Positions 1 through 8,351 of a DNA stretch of 39,525 bases are shown here, piece after piece. Source of the stretch: Gammaproteobacteria bacterium. Its GTDB lineage: Bacteria; Pseudomonadota; Gammaproteobacteria; HK1. Below the pieces are notes generated by a model, which made no database searches, had not been told where the DNA came from, and saw only the letters and a list, made by a program, of their open reading frames with translations. Within the stretch, counting starts at the first letter, position 1. Each line of letters opens with the position of its first letter. The stretch lies in assembly GCA_011775625.1 (NCBI GenBank), contig JAABYT010000011.1, forward strand, positions 106,524-146,048, given 5' to 3'. Both the position numbers and the translations under genes were made by a program.

Positions 1-960
1 CGCGGCTTGTTCGCGAAGCTCATCAATGCCGAGCAGCAAGACGTCGCCATCGTCCCGGCCGCCAGCTACGGGGTCGCGGTGGCGGCCAGCAATCTGCCCC
101 TGGACAGAAACCAGAGCGTCGTGCTGCTCGCCGAGCAGTTTCCCTCGAACGTCTATGCGTGGCGGGAATCCGCCGCCCGCGCGGGCGCGCGCGTGGTGAC
201 CGTCGAGCGCCCGGGCGACGGCGATCTCACCCGGGCAGTGCTCGATGCCATGGACGAGCGCACCGCCATCGTGGCACTGCCCAACTGTCACTGGGCCGAC
301 GGCGCCCTGCTCGACCTCGAGCGCATCGGCGCCGCCTGCCGGACGCTCGGCGCAGGCCTGGTTCTCGACGTGACCCAGTCCGCCGGCGTCATGCCCCTCG
401 ACGTGCGCGCCATCGAGCCGGATTTTCTCGTCGCCGCCTGCTACAAGTGGCTGCTCGGCCCCTACAGCACCGGGTTTCTCTATGTGGCGCCCCACCGGCA
501 GGGCGGCACGCCCCTCGAGTACAGCTGGCGCGCGCGCATCGGCAGCGAGGACTTCGCCGGACTGGTGAACTACCAGGACAGGTTTCAGCCGGGCGCCCTG
601 CGCTTCGACGTGGGCGAGTGCGCGAACTTCCACACCATGCCCGCGGTAGTGGCGGCGCTCGAGCAGATTCTCGACTGGGACCCGGCCCTCATCGCCGAGA
701 CCCTGGCGGCGCGCAACGCGGGAATCGCCGAGCGCGCCGCGGCGCTCGGCCTCGAGTCTCTCGACGCCGCGCAGCGCGCAGGGCATTTTCTCGGCCTGCG
801 TTTCCCGCGCGGGGTTGCGGACGGGCTGCTCGACGCGCTCAAGAGACAAGGGGTGTACCTGAGCGTCCGCGGCGACAGCCTGCGCATCACGCCCCACCTC
901 TACAATGACGATGCCGACGAAGATCGGCTCATGCACGCGCTCGAGCGCGCCATCGCCTGA
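1..960 (+). CDS. PLP-dependent aminotransferase class V-fold enzyme, 5'-partial
   Basis: The reading frame is open from the first base, so the true start lies upstream; 319 codons are visible. It is a fold-type I PLP enzyme of the class V aminotransferase / cysteine desulfurase / kynureninase group. The cofactor-binding Asp lies in LVLDVTQSAG (nt about 358-387) and the Schiff-base Lys in ACYKWLLGP (nt about 436-462). The N-terminal substrate-binding segment is missing because of the window edge. A second class V enzyme starts 18 bases downstream on the same strand, so the two probably share a transcript. The 'CYKWLLGPYSTGF' segment recalls kynureninase-like and isopenicillin-N-epimerase-like members, but the substrate cannot be named from sequence alone. 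Confidence 0.85.
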   Translation, partial: RGLFAKLINAEQQDVAIVPAASYGVAVAASNLPLDRNQSVVLLAEQFPSNVYAWRESAARAGARVVTVERPGDGDLTRAVLDAMDERTAIVALPNCHWADGALLDLERIGAACRTLGAGLVLDVTQSAGVMPLDVRAIEPDFLVAACYKWLLGPYSTGFLYVAPHRQGGTPLEYSWRARIGSEDFAGLVNYQDRFQPGALRFDVGECANFHTMPAVVAALEQILDWDPALIAETLAARNAGIAERAAALGLESLDAAQRAGHFLGLRFPRGVADGLLDALKRQGVYLSVRGDSLRITPHLYNDDADEDRLMHALERAIA

Positions 961-978
961 AAGCACTACGGTGCCACC

Positions 979-2163
979 ATGAGCTTCGATATCGAACGCG
1001 CGCGGGCGCAAACACCGGGGTGCACCGAACGGATCCACTTCAATGCCTGCGGTGCCGCGCTCATGCCGACGCCCGTCGTCGATGCGTTGAAGCAGCACAT
1101 CGATCTCGAGGCGCGCATGGGCGGCTACGAAGCGGCGGATGCCGCCGCGCAGCAGACCGAATCCACCTACTCGGCCATCGCACGCATGCTCGGCTGCCAC
1201 AGCAACGAGATCGCCGTTGTGGAAAACGCGACGCGCGGCTGGGACATGGTCTTCTATGCGATGCCATTCAAACGCGGCGATCGCATTCTCACCTGCACGG
1301 CCGAGTACGGCTCGAACTACATCGCTTATCTGCAGATGGCGCGCAGGACCGGAGCGATCATCGAGGCGATACCGGACGACGATCGGGGTCAGGTGGATGT
1401 GGATGCGCTGCGCGAACTCATCGACGAGCACGTCAAGCTCATCTCCATCACCCATGTGCCGACCAACGGCGGCCTCGTGAATCCAGCGGCGGAGATCGGC
1501 GCGCTCGCCCGGCAGCACGGCATTCCCTTTCTGCTCGATGCCTGCCAGTCCGCCGGTCAGATGCCGCTCGACGTCTCCGAGCTCCAGGTCGACATGCTCT
1601 CGGCCACGTCGCGCAAGTTCCTCCGCGGTCCACGGGGAATGGGTTTCGTCTACGTGCGCGAAGCCATGATCGAGCGGCTCGAGCCGCCGTTTCTCGACAA
1701 TCACGCAGCCACCTGGATATCCCGGAGCGCGTTTCACGTGCGCGAAGATGCGCGTCGCTTCGAGAACTGGGAGTGCAACGTCGCTGCCAAGATCGCATTG
1801 GGCGTCGCCGTCGACTACGCCCTCGATTGGGGCCTCGAGGCCATCGAGGCCCGGGTGACGGCGCTCGCCGACGCGCTGCGTGCGCGGCTCGATGCCCTCG
1901 GCGGCGTGCGCGTTCGCGACCGCGGGCGGCGGCGCTGCGGCATCGTCTCGTTCACCGTCGCCGATGAGGCGCCGGAGCGCGTGGTGCGCGCACTGTGCGA
2001 ACGCGGCATCCATGCGAGCGTCTCGCGGGTGACGAGCACCCGGCTCGACATGCAGGGGCGTGGCCTCGACGCGCTGGTGCGCGCCGGCGTTCATTACTAC
2101 AACACCGAGGAAGAGGTGGAGCGGTTCGTCGCCGCCCTCGACGACATCATGCGGGGAAACTGA
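979..2163 (+). CDS. PLP-dependent aminotransferase class V-fold enzyme
   Basis: Full-length 394-residue fold-type I PLP enzyme. The start ATG follows the previous gene by 18 bases. It begins with an IHFNACGAAL segment, typical of the cysteine desulfurase/isopenicillin N epimerase-like branch. The PLP-pyridine Asp is D187 (LLDACQSAG) and the Schiff-base Lys is K213 (TSRKFLRGP). There is no CSD-type catalytic Cys loop that I can recognise near residue 330, so desulfurase activity is not supported. It is clearly a different paralogue from its upstream neighbour, although both share the D-x-x-Q-S-A-G and K-x-L-x-G-P pattern. Together they look like a two-enzyme PLP operon; whether they act on the same pathway is inference. 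Confidence 0.85.
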   Translation: MSFDIERARAQTPGCTERIHFNACGAALMPTPVVDALKQHIDLEARMGGYEAADAAAQQTESTYSAIARMLGCHSNEIAVVENATRGWDMVFYAMPFKRGDRILTCTAEYGSNYIAYLQMARRTGAIIEAIPDDDRGQVDVDALRELIDEHVKLISITHVPTNGGLVNPAAEIGALARQHGIPFLLDACQSAGQMPLDVSELQVDMLSATSRKFLRGPRGMGFVYVREAMIERLEPPFLDNHAATWISRSAFHVREDARRFENWECNVAAKIALGVAVDYALDWGLEAIEARVTALADALRARLDALGGVRVRDRGRRRCGIVSFTVADEAPERVVRALCERGIHASVSRVTSTRLDMQGRGLDALVRAGVHYYNTEEEVERFVAALDDIMRGN

Positions 2164-2188
2164 TCGAGGCGGCTGCGGCCCGGTGTGA

Positions 2189-2782
2189 TCAGCCCCGTCT
2201 CGAGCGGCGCAGCTCTCTGATCACCGCCCGCGAGAGCTGGCGCACATCGGTGTCGTAGAGCACCAGACGACCGCCGGCGCTGACCGCCGAGATGGCGACG
2301 ATGCTCCCCACCAGCATCAACAGCAGCACCAGGAACCAGGCGGCGAAGTAGGACAGACGAAAGGACTGGGGAGCACCGGTCGCATCCGCGGCGGCGGGCG
2401 TTGCTTCCTCGCCGGCGGCGGCGCGCTCTTGCACGGGCAGGGCAAATATTTTGTCGAGATTCGAACCGCGCTCGATGGCGAGGGCGAAGCGCTCGATCTG
2501 CGCCGGCTGCTGGTACAAACCCCAGGCCTCGCGCAGGATCATCACCGCCGCGCCGATGCCGATGACGAGAAAAACCAGGCCCAGCAGGCGCACCAGTATC
2601 GCCATAGCATGCTGAAACACACTGAGCGCGCGCGGCGGCGATTCTCTCAGCAGCAGATCGTATTCGCGGTAGTCGCTGTGCGCGGCCGCCACGGGCTGCG
2701 GCGCACGCCCGGGACTCGCGCGCACCTCGCCCTGCGTCGCTTTCAGATCGCCGAGCGGTGGCACCTGCTCATGCTCGCTCAC
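2189..2782 (-). CDS. Two-pass membrane protein of unknown function
   Basis: 197 residues. I do not recognise the family. After a hydrophilic N-terminus of about 50 residues there is one hydrophobic helix (about 60-87, AILVRLLGLVFLVIGIGAAV) and a second near the C-terminus (about 145-168, FAAWFLVLLLMLVGSIVAIS), followed by a basic tail ending in RELRRSRRG. Between them is an Ala/Glu-rich soluble stretch. Its start overlaps the end of the upstream amidinotransferase-family gene by 14 bases, so translation is probably coupled and the two are probably one operon. It converges on the aminotransferase gene to its left with a 25-base gap. Confidence 0.7.
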   Translation of the reverse strand: MSEHEQVPPLGDLKATQGEVRASPGRAPQPVAAAHSDYREYDLLLRESPPRALSVFQHAMAILVRLLGLVFLVIGIGAAVMILREAWGLYQQPAQIERFALAIERGSNLDKIFALPVQERAAAGEEATPAAADATGAPQSFRLSYFAAWFLVLLLMLVGSIVAISAVSAGGRLVLYDTDVRQLSRAVIRELRRSRRG

Positions 2783-3725
2783 GCTCCAGCACTCCTGTGA
2801 GACATCCGAATCCTCCCGCAGCCTTGACGAGCTCGCTGGCCGCTACGGTGACGCATTCTATCGCGTGCCGCTCGTAGAATTCCTGCACCTTCGTGTAACC
2901 GTGCTCGAGAAGGATACGCCGCGGCCCGAGGGTCACGAAATTGATCGCACGATTCATCTGGTACTCGTCGACCTCCGGCAGAAAAATCACCTGCATGCCG
3001 CGCGCGCGGCACGCCTCGACGATCGCGTGCGGGGTGCGGCGGGGCCAGGCAACGGCCAGATCCCGATCGACGATGCGCAGCATGCCCATGAGGTGCATGG
3101 TGCCGAACGGCAGATCGGCGGCGATCGTCTCCACCTGCATGTCGGCCAGCACCTCGGTGATCTGGGCGATACCGTGAGGGTTGGTGCGCAGGCCGCGGGC
3201 GACGGCGACGGTGCGCTCGTCGAGCCACATGGCGTCGGCGCCTTCGAAGGTGGCGCGACCGCTGATGCTGCGCAGGATGGGAATACCCAGATCCGCCAGA
3301 CGCCGCGCCACCTCGCGCTCCTCACCGGCGCGCACGGTGGAGGCCGGACGCGCGAGAACGGCGCCCTGGGGAGTGAGAAACACCAGGTCCGCGCAGAACA
3401 TCTGATTGGGACGCGGCGCCTGCGCCGGCTCGATCATGTGCACCGTGACCCGTGCGTCCCGGTAGGCCTCGGCCAGGGCGTCGTGCTCCTCCCCGGCGCG
3501 GGGCACGTCGATGGGGGCCAGCATCTGCACCTGGTTGGGGTTCGTCGAGGCTTCGAGCTCGGCGCCGGGACGGTGCAGCAGCACCGCGCGCAGGCGTCGC
3601 CACTCGCTGTCGATGCCGCAGGCCGCCCAGATCCCGCCGATTTCCGTCTCCAGGCCCTGGGTGCGCGGCGACCAGCCCTCGCCGCCGTAGGCGGAGAGCC
3701 CGAAGGTGCTCTGCTGCTGCCCCAT
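2769..3725 (-). CDS. Amidinotransferase / arginine deiminase-superfamily hydrolase
   Basis: 318 residues from the ATG at 3725, chosen because GGGGAGGA lies about 8 bases upstream and the family core begins soon after; an in-frame extension to 3821 is low-complexity and unlikely. The protein has the penten-fold guanidino-modifying enzyme signatures: a FEGADAMW acidic motif (160-167), the catalytic-type His in GTMHLMG (H211) and the nucleophilic Cys near the C-terminus in GGFGCLTG (C308). These match the dimethylarginine dimethylaminohydrolase / arginine deiminase / glycine amidinotransferase superfamily. The exact substrate (arginine, methylarginine or another guanidino compound) is not decided by what I can see. 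It overlaps the downstream membrane-protein gene by 14 bases. Confidence 0.85.
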   Translation of the reverse strand: MGQQQSTFGLSAYGGEGWSPRTQGLETEIGGIWAACGIDSEWRRLRAVLLHRPGAELEASTNPNQVQMLAPIDVPRAGEEHDALAEAYRDARVTVHMIEPAQAPRPNQMFCADLVFLTPQGAVLARPASTVRAGEEREVARRLADLGIPILRSISGRATFEGADAMWLDERTVAVARGLRTNPHGIAQITEVLADMQVETIAADLPFGTMHLMGMLRIVDRDLAVAWPRRTPHAIVEACRARGMQVIFLPEVDEYQMNRAINFVTLGPRRILLEHGYTKVQEFYERHAIECVTVAASELVKAAGGFGCLTGVLERERA

Positions 3726-3865
3726 GCCCGTCCTCCCCGGGGATACGGCCGCCGGCCGCGGCGCGAATGGCGCTAACCATAGCACGCCGCGGCGGCGGAC
3801 TCCGGCAGCCCGCCGGCGCACCCCTATAGTTAAGCATTCACTTTAAAAAAAGACGCTAAATGAGT

Positions 3866-3894
3866 TTGAATCGGGGCCCAGTTAGGTCTATTCT
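3866..3894 (+). promoter_or_regulatory. Candidate sigma70 promoter upstream of the FHA gene
   Basis: TTGAAT and TATTCT are separated by 17 bases (3866-3871 and 3889-3894), each matching four of six consensus positions. They lie in a 120-base AT-rich stretch that stands out sharply from the GC-rich surroundings, about 66 bases before the ATG at 3960. This is pattern matching only. Confidence 0.35.
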
Positions 3895-3903
3895 TTAATG
3901 TGT

Positions 3904-3933
3904 AACAGTATAAAGCATGATTATCTTACTGTT
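3904..3933. promoter_or_regulatory. Inverted repeat, possible operator
   Basis: AACAGTA (3904-3910) and TACTGTT (3927-3933) are perfect 7-base inverted repeats with 16 bases between them, just downstream of the candidate -10 box and before the FHA gene. The spacing is compatible with a dimeric regulator, but in such an AT-rich stretch a chance match is possible. Confidence 0.3.
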
Positions 3934-3959
3934 TTATATAGCTATTTAGTGAATTTATC

Positions 3960-5054
3960 ATGGCTCTGCTGCGTCGAAAGTTCACCCCGTTCACCGGCTT
4001 CCAGGTCGAGGGGCCGGCCGCCGATCCGCTCGCCGTCGGCTCCCTGGTCGAGCGCTTCCGGGCCGATCTGAGCGCCTTCTCAGACCCGGTCACGCGCACC
4101 GCGGACCAGCTGCGGTCCCTGTTCGGCAAGCGGGCCCGCAAGCCGCTGGTGCTCGAGCTGCCGGGCAAAACGCTGGTGTTCTCGACCCCGGCGGAGTTCG
4201 AGTTCGGGCTCGCCAGCCGCATCGAGTTCCCGGTGCGAAAGGCGGCGCGACTGGTCGAGCGCAGCGCCGACGATCTCAAGGCCATGGCCATCAAGCTGCG
4301 CGCCGTGGAGAAGCGCTTCGCCAGCATTTTCGCCCGCTGCCTCGAGCGCCCGCATCTGATCTCGGAGCTGCTCGCCGATCTCGACGCGGGACTGCTGTCC
4401 CGGGATCACGACTGGCGCGAGATCATCGAGGCGCTGTCCGGACGCGGTCCGGAGTTCAACGATTTCAAGAACATCGCGCTCGTCAAATACATGCAATACC
4501 TGGCCTCCCGCCAGGCGACCCTGCGCAGCATCTACCTGGAGAAAGTGCAGGGCGACCTGGATCTCGCTGCCCGCGCCGCCGAGGAAGCGTCGCCGGCCGA
4601 GCCCATGCAGGCGTCCATGCTGCCGATTTCCTACAAGGAGACGGCGTTGTTCGAGCGGGACCAGGGCGGCGGCGGCGCGAGCGGCAGCGGCGGCACGAAC
4701 GGCAGCGACGACGAGGGCGAGGGCACCGATACGCTCAAGCCGGTCCCGCGGGGTGAGACCATCTGCGTTCGCTTCAGCGACGGCCGCGAGGTCGATCTCA
4801 AGCTCGCCCGGCATCGCTACAAGCTGTTTCCCGGCAAGCACTTCTGTCTCGTGGACGATGCCAGCGGCGTGACGCATCTGCTGCGCCCCGGGCGCAACGT
4901 GGTCGGCCGGCATTCCGGCAACGAGGTCGTGATCGACCCGGCCTACCTGGCGATCTCCCGCAAGCACGTCATCATCGAGCCGATCTCCGACAACGCGGCG
5001 CTGCTCACGGACATCTCGTCTCACGGCACGTTCATCACGCCGCAGCACGTTTGA
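3960..5054 (+). CDS. FHA-domain protein with helical N-terminal region
   Basis: 364 residues. The C-terminal 60 residues form a forkhead-associated domain, which binds phosphothreonine peptides: the strand/turn motif VVGRHSGNEVVI (about 314-325), SRKH (333-336) and the SSHGTF turn (353-358) are all present. Residues 1-200 look helical and charged, and a Gly/Ser/Asp/Glu-rich linker (about 233-260) joins the halves. No Ser/Thr kinase, phosphatase or type VI secretion gene lies nearby, so its partner is unknown. It sits behind an AT-rich promoter region and ends before a strong terminator, so it is probably transcribed alone. No convincing Shine-Dalgarno precedes the ATG. Confidence 0.8.
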   Translation: MALLRRKFTPFTGFQVEGPAADPLAVGSLVERFRADLSAFSDPVTRTADQLRSLFGKRARKPLVLELPGKTLVFSTPAEFEFGLASRIEFPVRKAARLVERSADDLKAMAIKLRAVEKRFASIFARCLERPHLISELLADLDAGLLSRDHDWREIIEALSGRGPEFNDFKNIALVKYMQYLASRQATLRSIYLEKVQGDLDLAARAAEEASPAEPMQASMLPISYKETALFERDQGGGGASGSGGTNGSDDEGEGTDTLKPVPRGETICVRFSDGREVDLKLARHRYKLFPGKHFCLVDDASGVTHLLRPGRNVVGRHSGNEVVIDPAYLAISRKHVIIEPISDNAALLTDISSHGTFITPQHV

Positions 5055-5127
5055 GCGTGGACGAGGCACGCTAGAGGTTACGACCCGAATTACTCTCTCC
5101 TCCGACCTTAGCTGATACGAATCAGCG

Positions 5128-5158
5128 GCCGGCCACCCCCTGGGCCGGCTTTTTTTTT
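5128..5158 (+). terminator. Rho-independent terminator after the FHA gene
   Basis: A perfect 7-bp GC stem (GCCGGCC at 5128-5134, GGCCGGC at 5143-5149) with an 8-base loop is followed directly by nine T residues. It ends the transcript of the FHA gene whose stop is at 5054. Confidence 0.9.
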
Positions 5159-5162
5159 GCCC

Positions 5163-5192
5163 GGGACACTGGGTGAAGCGCGACGGTACAAT
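5163..5192 (+). promoter_or_regulatory. Candidate promoter for a leaderless lipoprotein mRNA
   Basis: GGGACA (5163-5168) and TACAAT (5187-5192) are 18 bases apart, right after the terminator. The -10 box matches five of six positions. The expected transcription start would fall within a few bases of the ATG at 5202, and there is no Shine-Dalgarno, so the message may be leaderless. Confidence 0.35.
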
Positions 5193-5201
5193 GCACCTGC
5201 C

Positions 5202-6062
5202 ATGTGCATTCGCCTCGCCAAGCTGGCCCGATGCAGCGCGCTGCTTGCCGTGCTCGCGCTCTCCGGCTGCAGCACCATCCAGTTCGCCTACAACCACGCG
5301 GACTGGATGCTGCTCGAGAAAGCAGACCACTATCTGGATCTGGACGACGCGCAGCGTGCGCGCGCCGATGAGCTGATCGGCGCGCGCATGCAGGCGCACC
5401 GGCGCAACGAGCTGCCGCTCTACGTCGCCACCCTGAGCGAGATCCGCGTCATGCTGGCGGATAACCTGACGGCCGCCGAGCTCGACGTCATCAAAGAGCG
5501 GCTGCGCACGCTGTACCGGCGCGGCATGGGCGACACCGTCCCCACCGTCGTTGCCCTGCTCGGCGATCTGGACGACGCCCAGATCGACCATCTCGAGCGG
5601 CGCTTCGAGCAACGCAACCGCGAGTTCGCCGAGGACTTCCTGCAGCGATCTCTGCCGGTGCGCCTGGAACGTCGCGTCGAGCGCAGCATCCGCATGATGG
5701 AATTCTTTGTCGGAGATCTTCGCCCGGAGCAGAAGGAGCTGGTGAGACGGCACCGCAACGCCATGCCCTTGACCGCCGAGGGCTGGCTTGCCTACCACCA
5801 GGCACGCCAGCAAGCGCTGCTGGGTCTGCTCAGGCGACGCGCGTCGAGCCACGCGCTGGAGCGCCACCTGATCGCCTGGTGGGTGGAGCTGGCCGATCAA
5901 CCCGCGGCGCTCGCGCAGCAGATCAAAGACAACGACCGCGCCTGGTCGGAGATGGTGATCGCCCTCGACGCAACCGTCGACGCCGATCAGCGCCGGCAGC
6001 TGCTCGACACGCTCGACCGGTTCATCGAGGCGTTCGCCGAGCTGGCGGCGGAATCGACCTGA
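5202..6062 (+). CDS. DUF6279-family lipoprotein
   Basis: 286 residues from the ATG at 5202. A short basic N-terminus and hydrophobic stretch end in the lipobox LSGC, followed by STIQF, so signal peptidase II cleavage and lipidation at Cys are expected. The mature protein starts FAYNHADWMLLEKADHYLDL, a pattern typical of DUF6279 lipoproteins, and is then almost entirely helical and highly charged, with many Arg/Glu pairs. The residue after the lipidated Cys is Ser, which suggests outer-membrane sorting. Function of the family is unknown to me. The gene is the first after a terminator and converges on the dehydrogenase gene with 15 bases between stops. Confidence 0.8.
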   Translation: MCIRLAKLARCSALLAVLALSGCSTIQFAYNHADWMLLEKADHYLDLDDAQRARADELIGARMQAHRRNELPLYVATLSEIRVMLADNLTAAELDVIKERLRTLYRRGMGDTVPTVVALLGDLDDAQIDHLERRFEQRNREFAEDFLQRSLPVRLERRVERSIRMMEFFVGDLRPEQKELVRRHRNAMPLTAEGWLAYHQARQQALLGLLRRRASSHALERHLIAWWVELADQPAALAQQIKDNDRAWSEMVIALDATVDADQRRQLLDTLDRFIEAFAELAAEST

Positions 6063-6077
6063 CGCGGGAGCCTGCGC

Positions 6078-6974
6078 CTAAGGCGTGGTCAGCAGGCGCA
6101 TCAGGCTCGATGTATCCCAGCGGCCACCGCCGCGGGCCTGCACCTGAGCGTAGAACTGATCGACCAGCGCCGTGACCGGCAGGCGCGCGCCGGTGCGTCG
6201 CGCCTCGGCGAGGCAGATGGCGAGGTCCTTGCGCATCCAGTCGACGGCGAAGCCGAAATCGAACTTGTCGTCCACCATGGTCGCGCCGCGGTTCTCCATC
6301 TGCCAGGACTGGGCGGCGCCCTTGGAGATGACCTCGAGCACCAGCTTGGCATCGAGCCCCACGCACTTGGCGAAGTTCATGCCCTCGGCGAGCCCCTGCA
6401 CCAGGCCCGCGATACAGATTTGATTGACCATCTTGGTGAGCTGCCCGGCGCCGGCGGGGCCCATCAGAGTGACGGCGCGGGCGTAGCTGTCGATGACCGG
6501 CTCGACCTGCTCGAACTGATCCGCCTCGCCGCCCATCATGACCGTCAGCACACCGTTCTGGGCGCCCGCCTCGCCGCCCGATACCGGTCCGTCGAGAAAG
6601 TGCAGGCCGCGCTCGCGGGCGGCCGCGTCGAGCTCCCGGGCGAGCTCGGCGGAGGCGGTGGTGTGATCGACGAACACGCTGCCGGCCTGCATCCCGGAGA
6701 ACGCGCCGTTGCTGGCCGTGCTGATGGCGCGCACGTCGTCGTCGTTGCCGACACAGGCGAAGACGATGCGCGCACCGCTCGCCGCCTCGGCGGGCGTCGC
6801 CGCGGAGGTGCCTTTGAACTTCTTCAACCACTCCTCGGCCCGGCTCGCGGTGCGGTTGTAAACGGTCACCTGGTGACCGGCGCTCGCCAGGTGGCCGGCC
6901 ATGTGAAAGCCCATGACGCCGAGCCCGATGAAGGCCACTCGCTCGGATTTGTTGTTGCTCGCATCAGCGCTCAT
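6078..6974 (-). CDS. NAD(P)-dependent beta-hydroxyacid dehydrogenase
   Basis: 298 residues, the usual size for 3-hydroxyisobutyrate dehydrogenase / tartronate semialdehyde reductase / glyoxylate-succinic semialdehyde reductase enzymes. The Rossmann motif FIGLGVMG lies at 15-22, with VTVYNRT following at the end of the second strand, which favours NADP over NAD. The substrate-binding DGPVSGGEAGA motif is at 128-138 and the catalytic Lys in GQLTKMVNQ is K181 with N184 nearby. These residues support an active enzyme; which hydroxyacid it uses is open. A branched-chain or C4 semialdehyde role would fit the 4-hydroxybutyrate genes 14 kb away, but that link is speculative. The start ATG at 6974 diverges from the PLP gene at 7181. 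Confidence 0.85.
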   Translation of the reverse strand: MSADASNNKSERVAFIGLGVMGFHMAGHLASAGHQVTVYNRTASRAEEWLKKFKGTSAATPAEAASGARIVFACVGNDDDVRAISTASNGAFSGMQAGSVFVDHTTASAELARELDAAARERGLHFLDGPVSGGEAGAQNGVLTVMMGGEADQFEQVEPVIDSYARAVTLMGPAGAGQLTKMVNQICIAGLVQGLAEGMNFAKCVGLDAKLVLEVISKGAAQSWQMENRGATMVDDKFDFGFAVDWMRKDLAICLAEARRTGARLPVTALVDQFYAQVQARGGGRWDTSSLMRLLTTP

Positions 6975-7180
6975 GAGGCTCCTCCGTCTTCGCTGCGAAA
7001 CCGATGTAAAGCGGGCGGCCCGCGCCCGGGCGCCCCGAGGGTGCGCGCCATTATCGCGACCGGGGCGAGGGGCGGCAATACGGCCTCGGCCACCGTGCGC
7101 GTGCGGCGCTTTTACTTACGCGGAGGATCGAGGACCATATAGCCCCTTTTCGCGACGCTGTTCATGAGGACACCAGTTCG

Positions 7181-8332
7181 ATGCGATTCACGACTCAGCA
7201 GATTCATGCGGGCGTAGAGCCCGACCCGGTGACCGGGGCCATTCTCACGCCCATCTACCAATCCACCACCTACGTGCAGGAATCCATCGACAACTATCTG
7301 GGCAAGGGATACTCGTACTCGCGCTCGGGGAACCCGACGGTGCGGGCGCTCGAGAAAAAGCTCACGATTCTCGAGGGCGGCGCCGAATGCCGTGCCTTCT
7401 CCACGGGCATGGCGGCGACGACGGCCACCATGCTGGCACTGCTCAACGGCGGCGAGCACGCCATCGTCTCCGACGTGGCCTACGGCGGAACCTATCGGCT
7501 GGCAACGATGATCCTGCCGCGCTTCGGCGTCGAATTCACTTTTGCCGACACGGCGAACCCGGACGCGGTGCGCGAGAGCGTGCGCGATAACACGCGGCTG
7601 ATATTCACCGAGACACCCGCCAATCCGACGCTGAAGCTGACCGACATCGCTGCGATCTCCGAGATCGCCCGCGAGCACGGCATCCCGCATGCGGTGGACA
7701 ACACCTTCCTCACGCCCTACTACCAGCGGCCTCTCGAGCTCGGTGCGGACATGTCGATCCACAGCACCACGAAGTATTTCGACGGCCACAACGCCACCGT
7801 CGGCGGCGCCGTCATCAGCGCCACGGCGGAGCTCGACGAGAAGATCCGCTTCGTGCAGAACACCACCGGCTCGATCATGTCACCGCAGGTGGCGTGGCTC
7901 ACCATGCAGGGCTGCAAGACGCTCTCGGTTCGAATGGATGCCCAGTGCGCCAACGCGATGGCCATCGCCGAGTTTCTGCAGGGTCATCCCAAGGTGGAGC
8001 GGGTGTGCTATCCCGGTCTCGCGTCGTTCGAGCAGCACGAGCTCGCCAAGCGGCAGGCATCCGGCTTCGGCGCCATGATCTGGTTCGAGGTCGAGGGCGG
8101 CACGCCAGCCGGGAAGAAGCTCATGGACTCGGTGAAGCTGTGGTCGCTGGCAGAGAACCTCGGCTCGGTGGAGTCCCTGGTGACCCACCCGGTGACCATG
8201 ACCCATGCCGACGTCGCCATCGAGGAGCGCAGGCGGGTCGGTATCACCGACGGTCTGGTGCGCCTGTCGGTGGGCCTGGAGGCGGTCGAGGACCTGATCG
8301 AGGATCTCGAGCAGGGGCTCGCGAAAGTCTAG
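7181..8332 (+). CDS. Cystathionine gamma-synthase/lyase-type PLP enzyme
   Basis: 383 residues of the Cys/Met metabolism PLP family. Visible signatures are YSYSRSGNPT (45-54, phosphate-binding Tyr/Arg from the neighbouring subunit), the pyridine Asp in AVDNTF (D173) and the Schiff-base Lys in HSTTKYFDGH (K198). TGAILTPIYQSTTY near the N-terminus is the family's opening pattern. The length and motifs fit cystathionine gamma-synthase, cystathionine gamma/beta-lyase or methionine gamma-lyase; I cannot separate these by eye. A TGAGGA Shine-Dalgarno precedes the ATG. The gene stands alone, facing away from the dehydrogenase and towards the DUF2058 gene. Another member of the superfamily (O-acetylhomoserine sulfhydrylase) lies at 18285. 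Confidence 0.85.
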   Translation: MRFTTQQIHAGVEPDPVTGAILTPIYQSTTYVQESIDNYLGKGYSYSRSGNPTVRALEKKLTILEGGAECRAFSTGMAATTATMLALLNGGEHAIVSDVAYGGTYRLATMILPRFGVEFTFADTANPDAVRESVRDNTRLIFTETPANPTLKLTDIAAISEIAREHGIPHAVDNTFLTPYYQRPLELGADMSIHSTTKYFDGHNATVGGAVISATAELDEKIRFVQNTTGSIMSPQVAWLTMQGCKTLSVRMDAQCANAMAIAEFLQGHPKVERVCYPGLASFEQHELAKRQASGFGAMIWFEVEGGTPAGKKLMDSVKLWSLAENLGSVESLVTHPVTMTHADVAIEERRRVGITDGLVRLSVGLEAVEDLIEDLEQGLAKV

Positions 8333-8351
8333 GCGAAGCGCGGCCGGCGCA

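Noticed and set aside
4080-5900. 606-codon open frame on the minus strand
   Set aside because: It lies antisense across the FHA and lipoprotein genes and the terminator, with Arg/Gln/Gly-rich composition typical of the antisense of GC-rich coding DNA; both plus-strand genes have recognisable domains.
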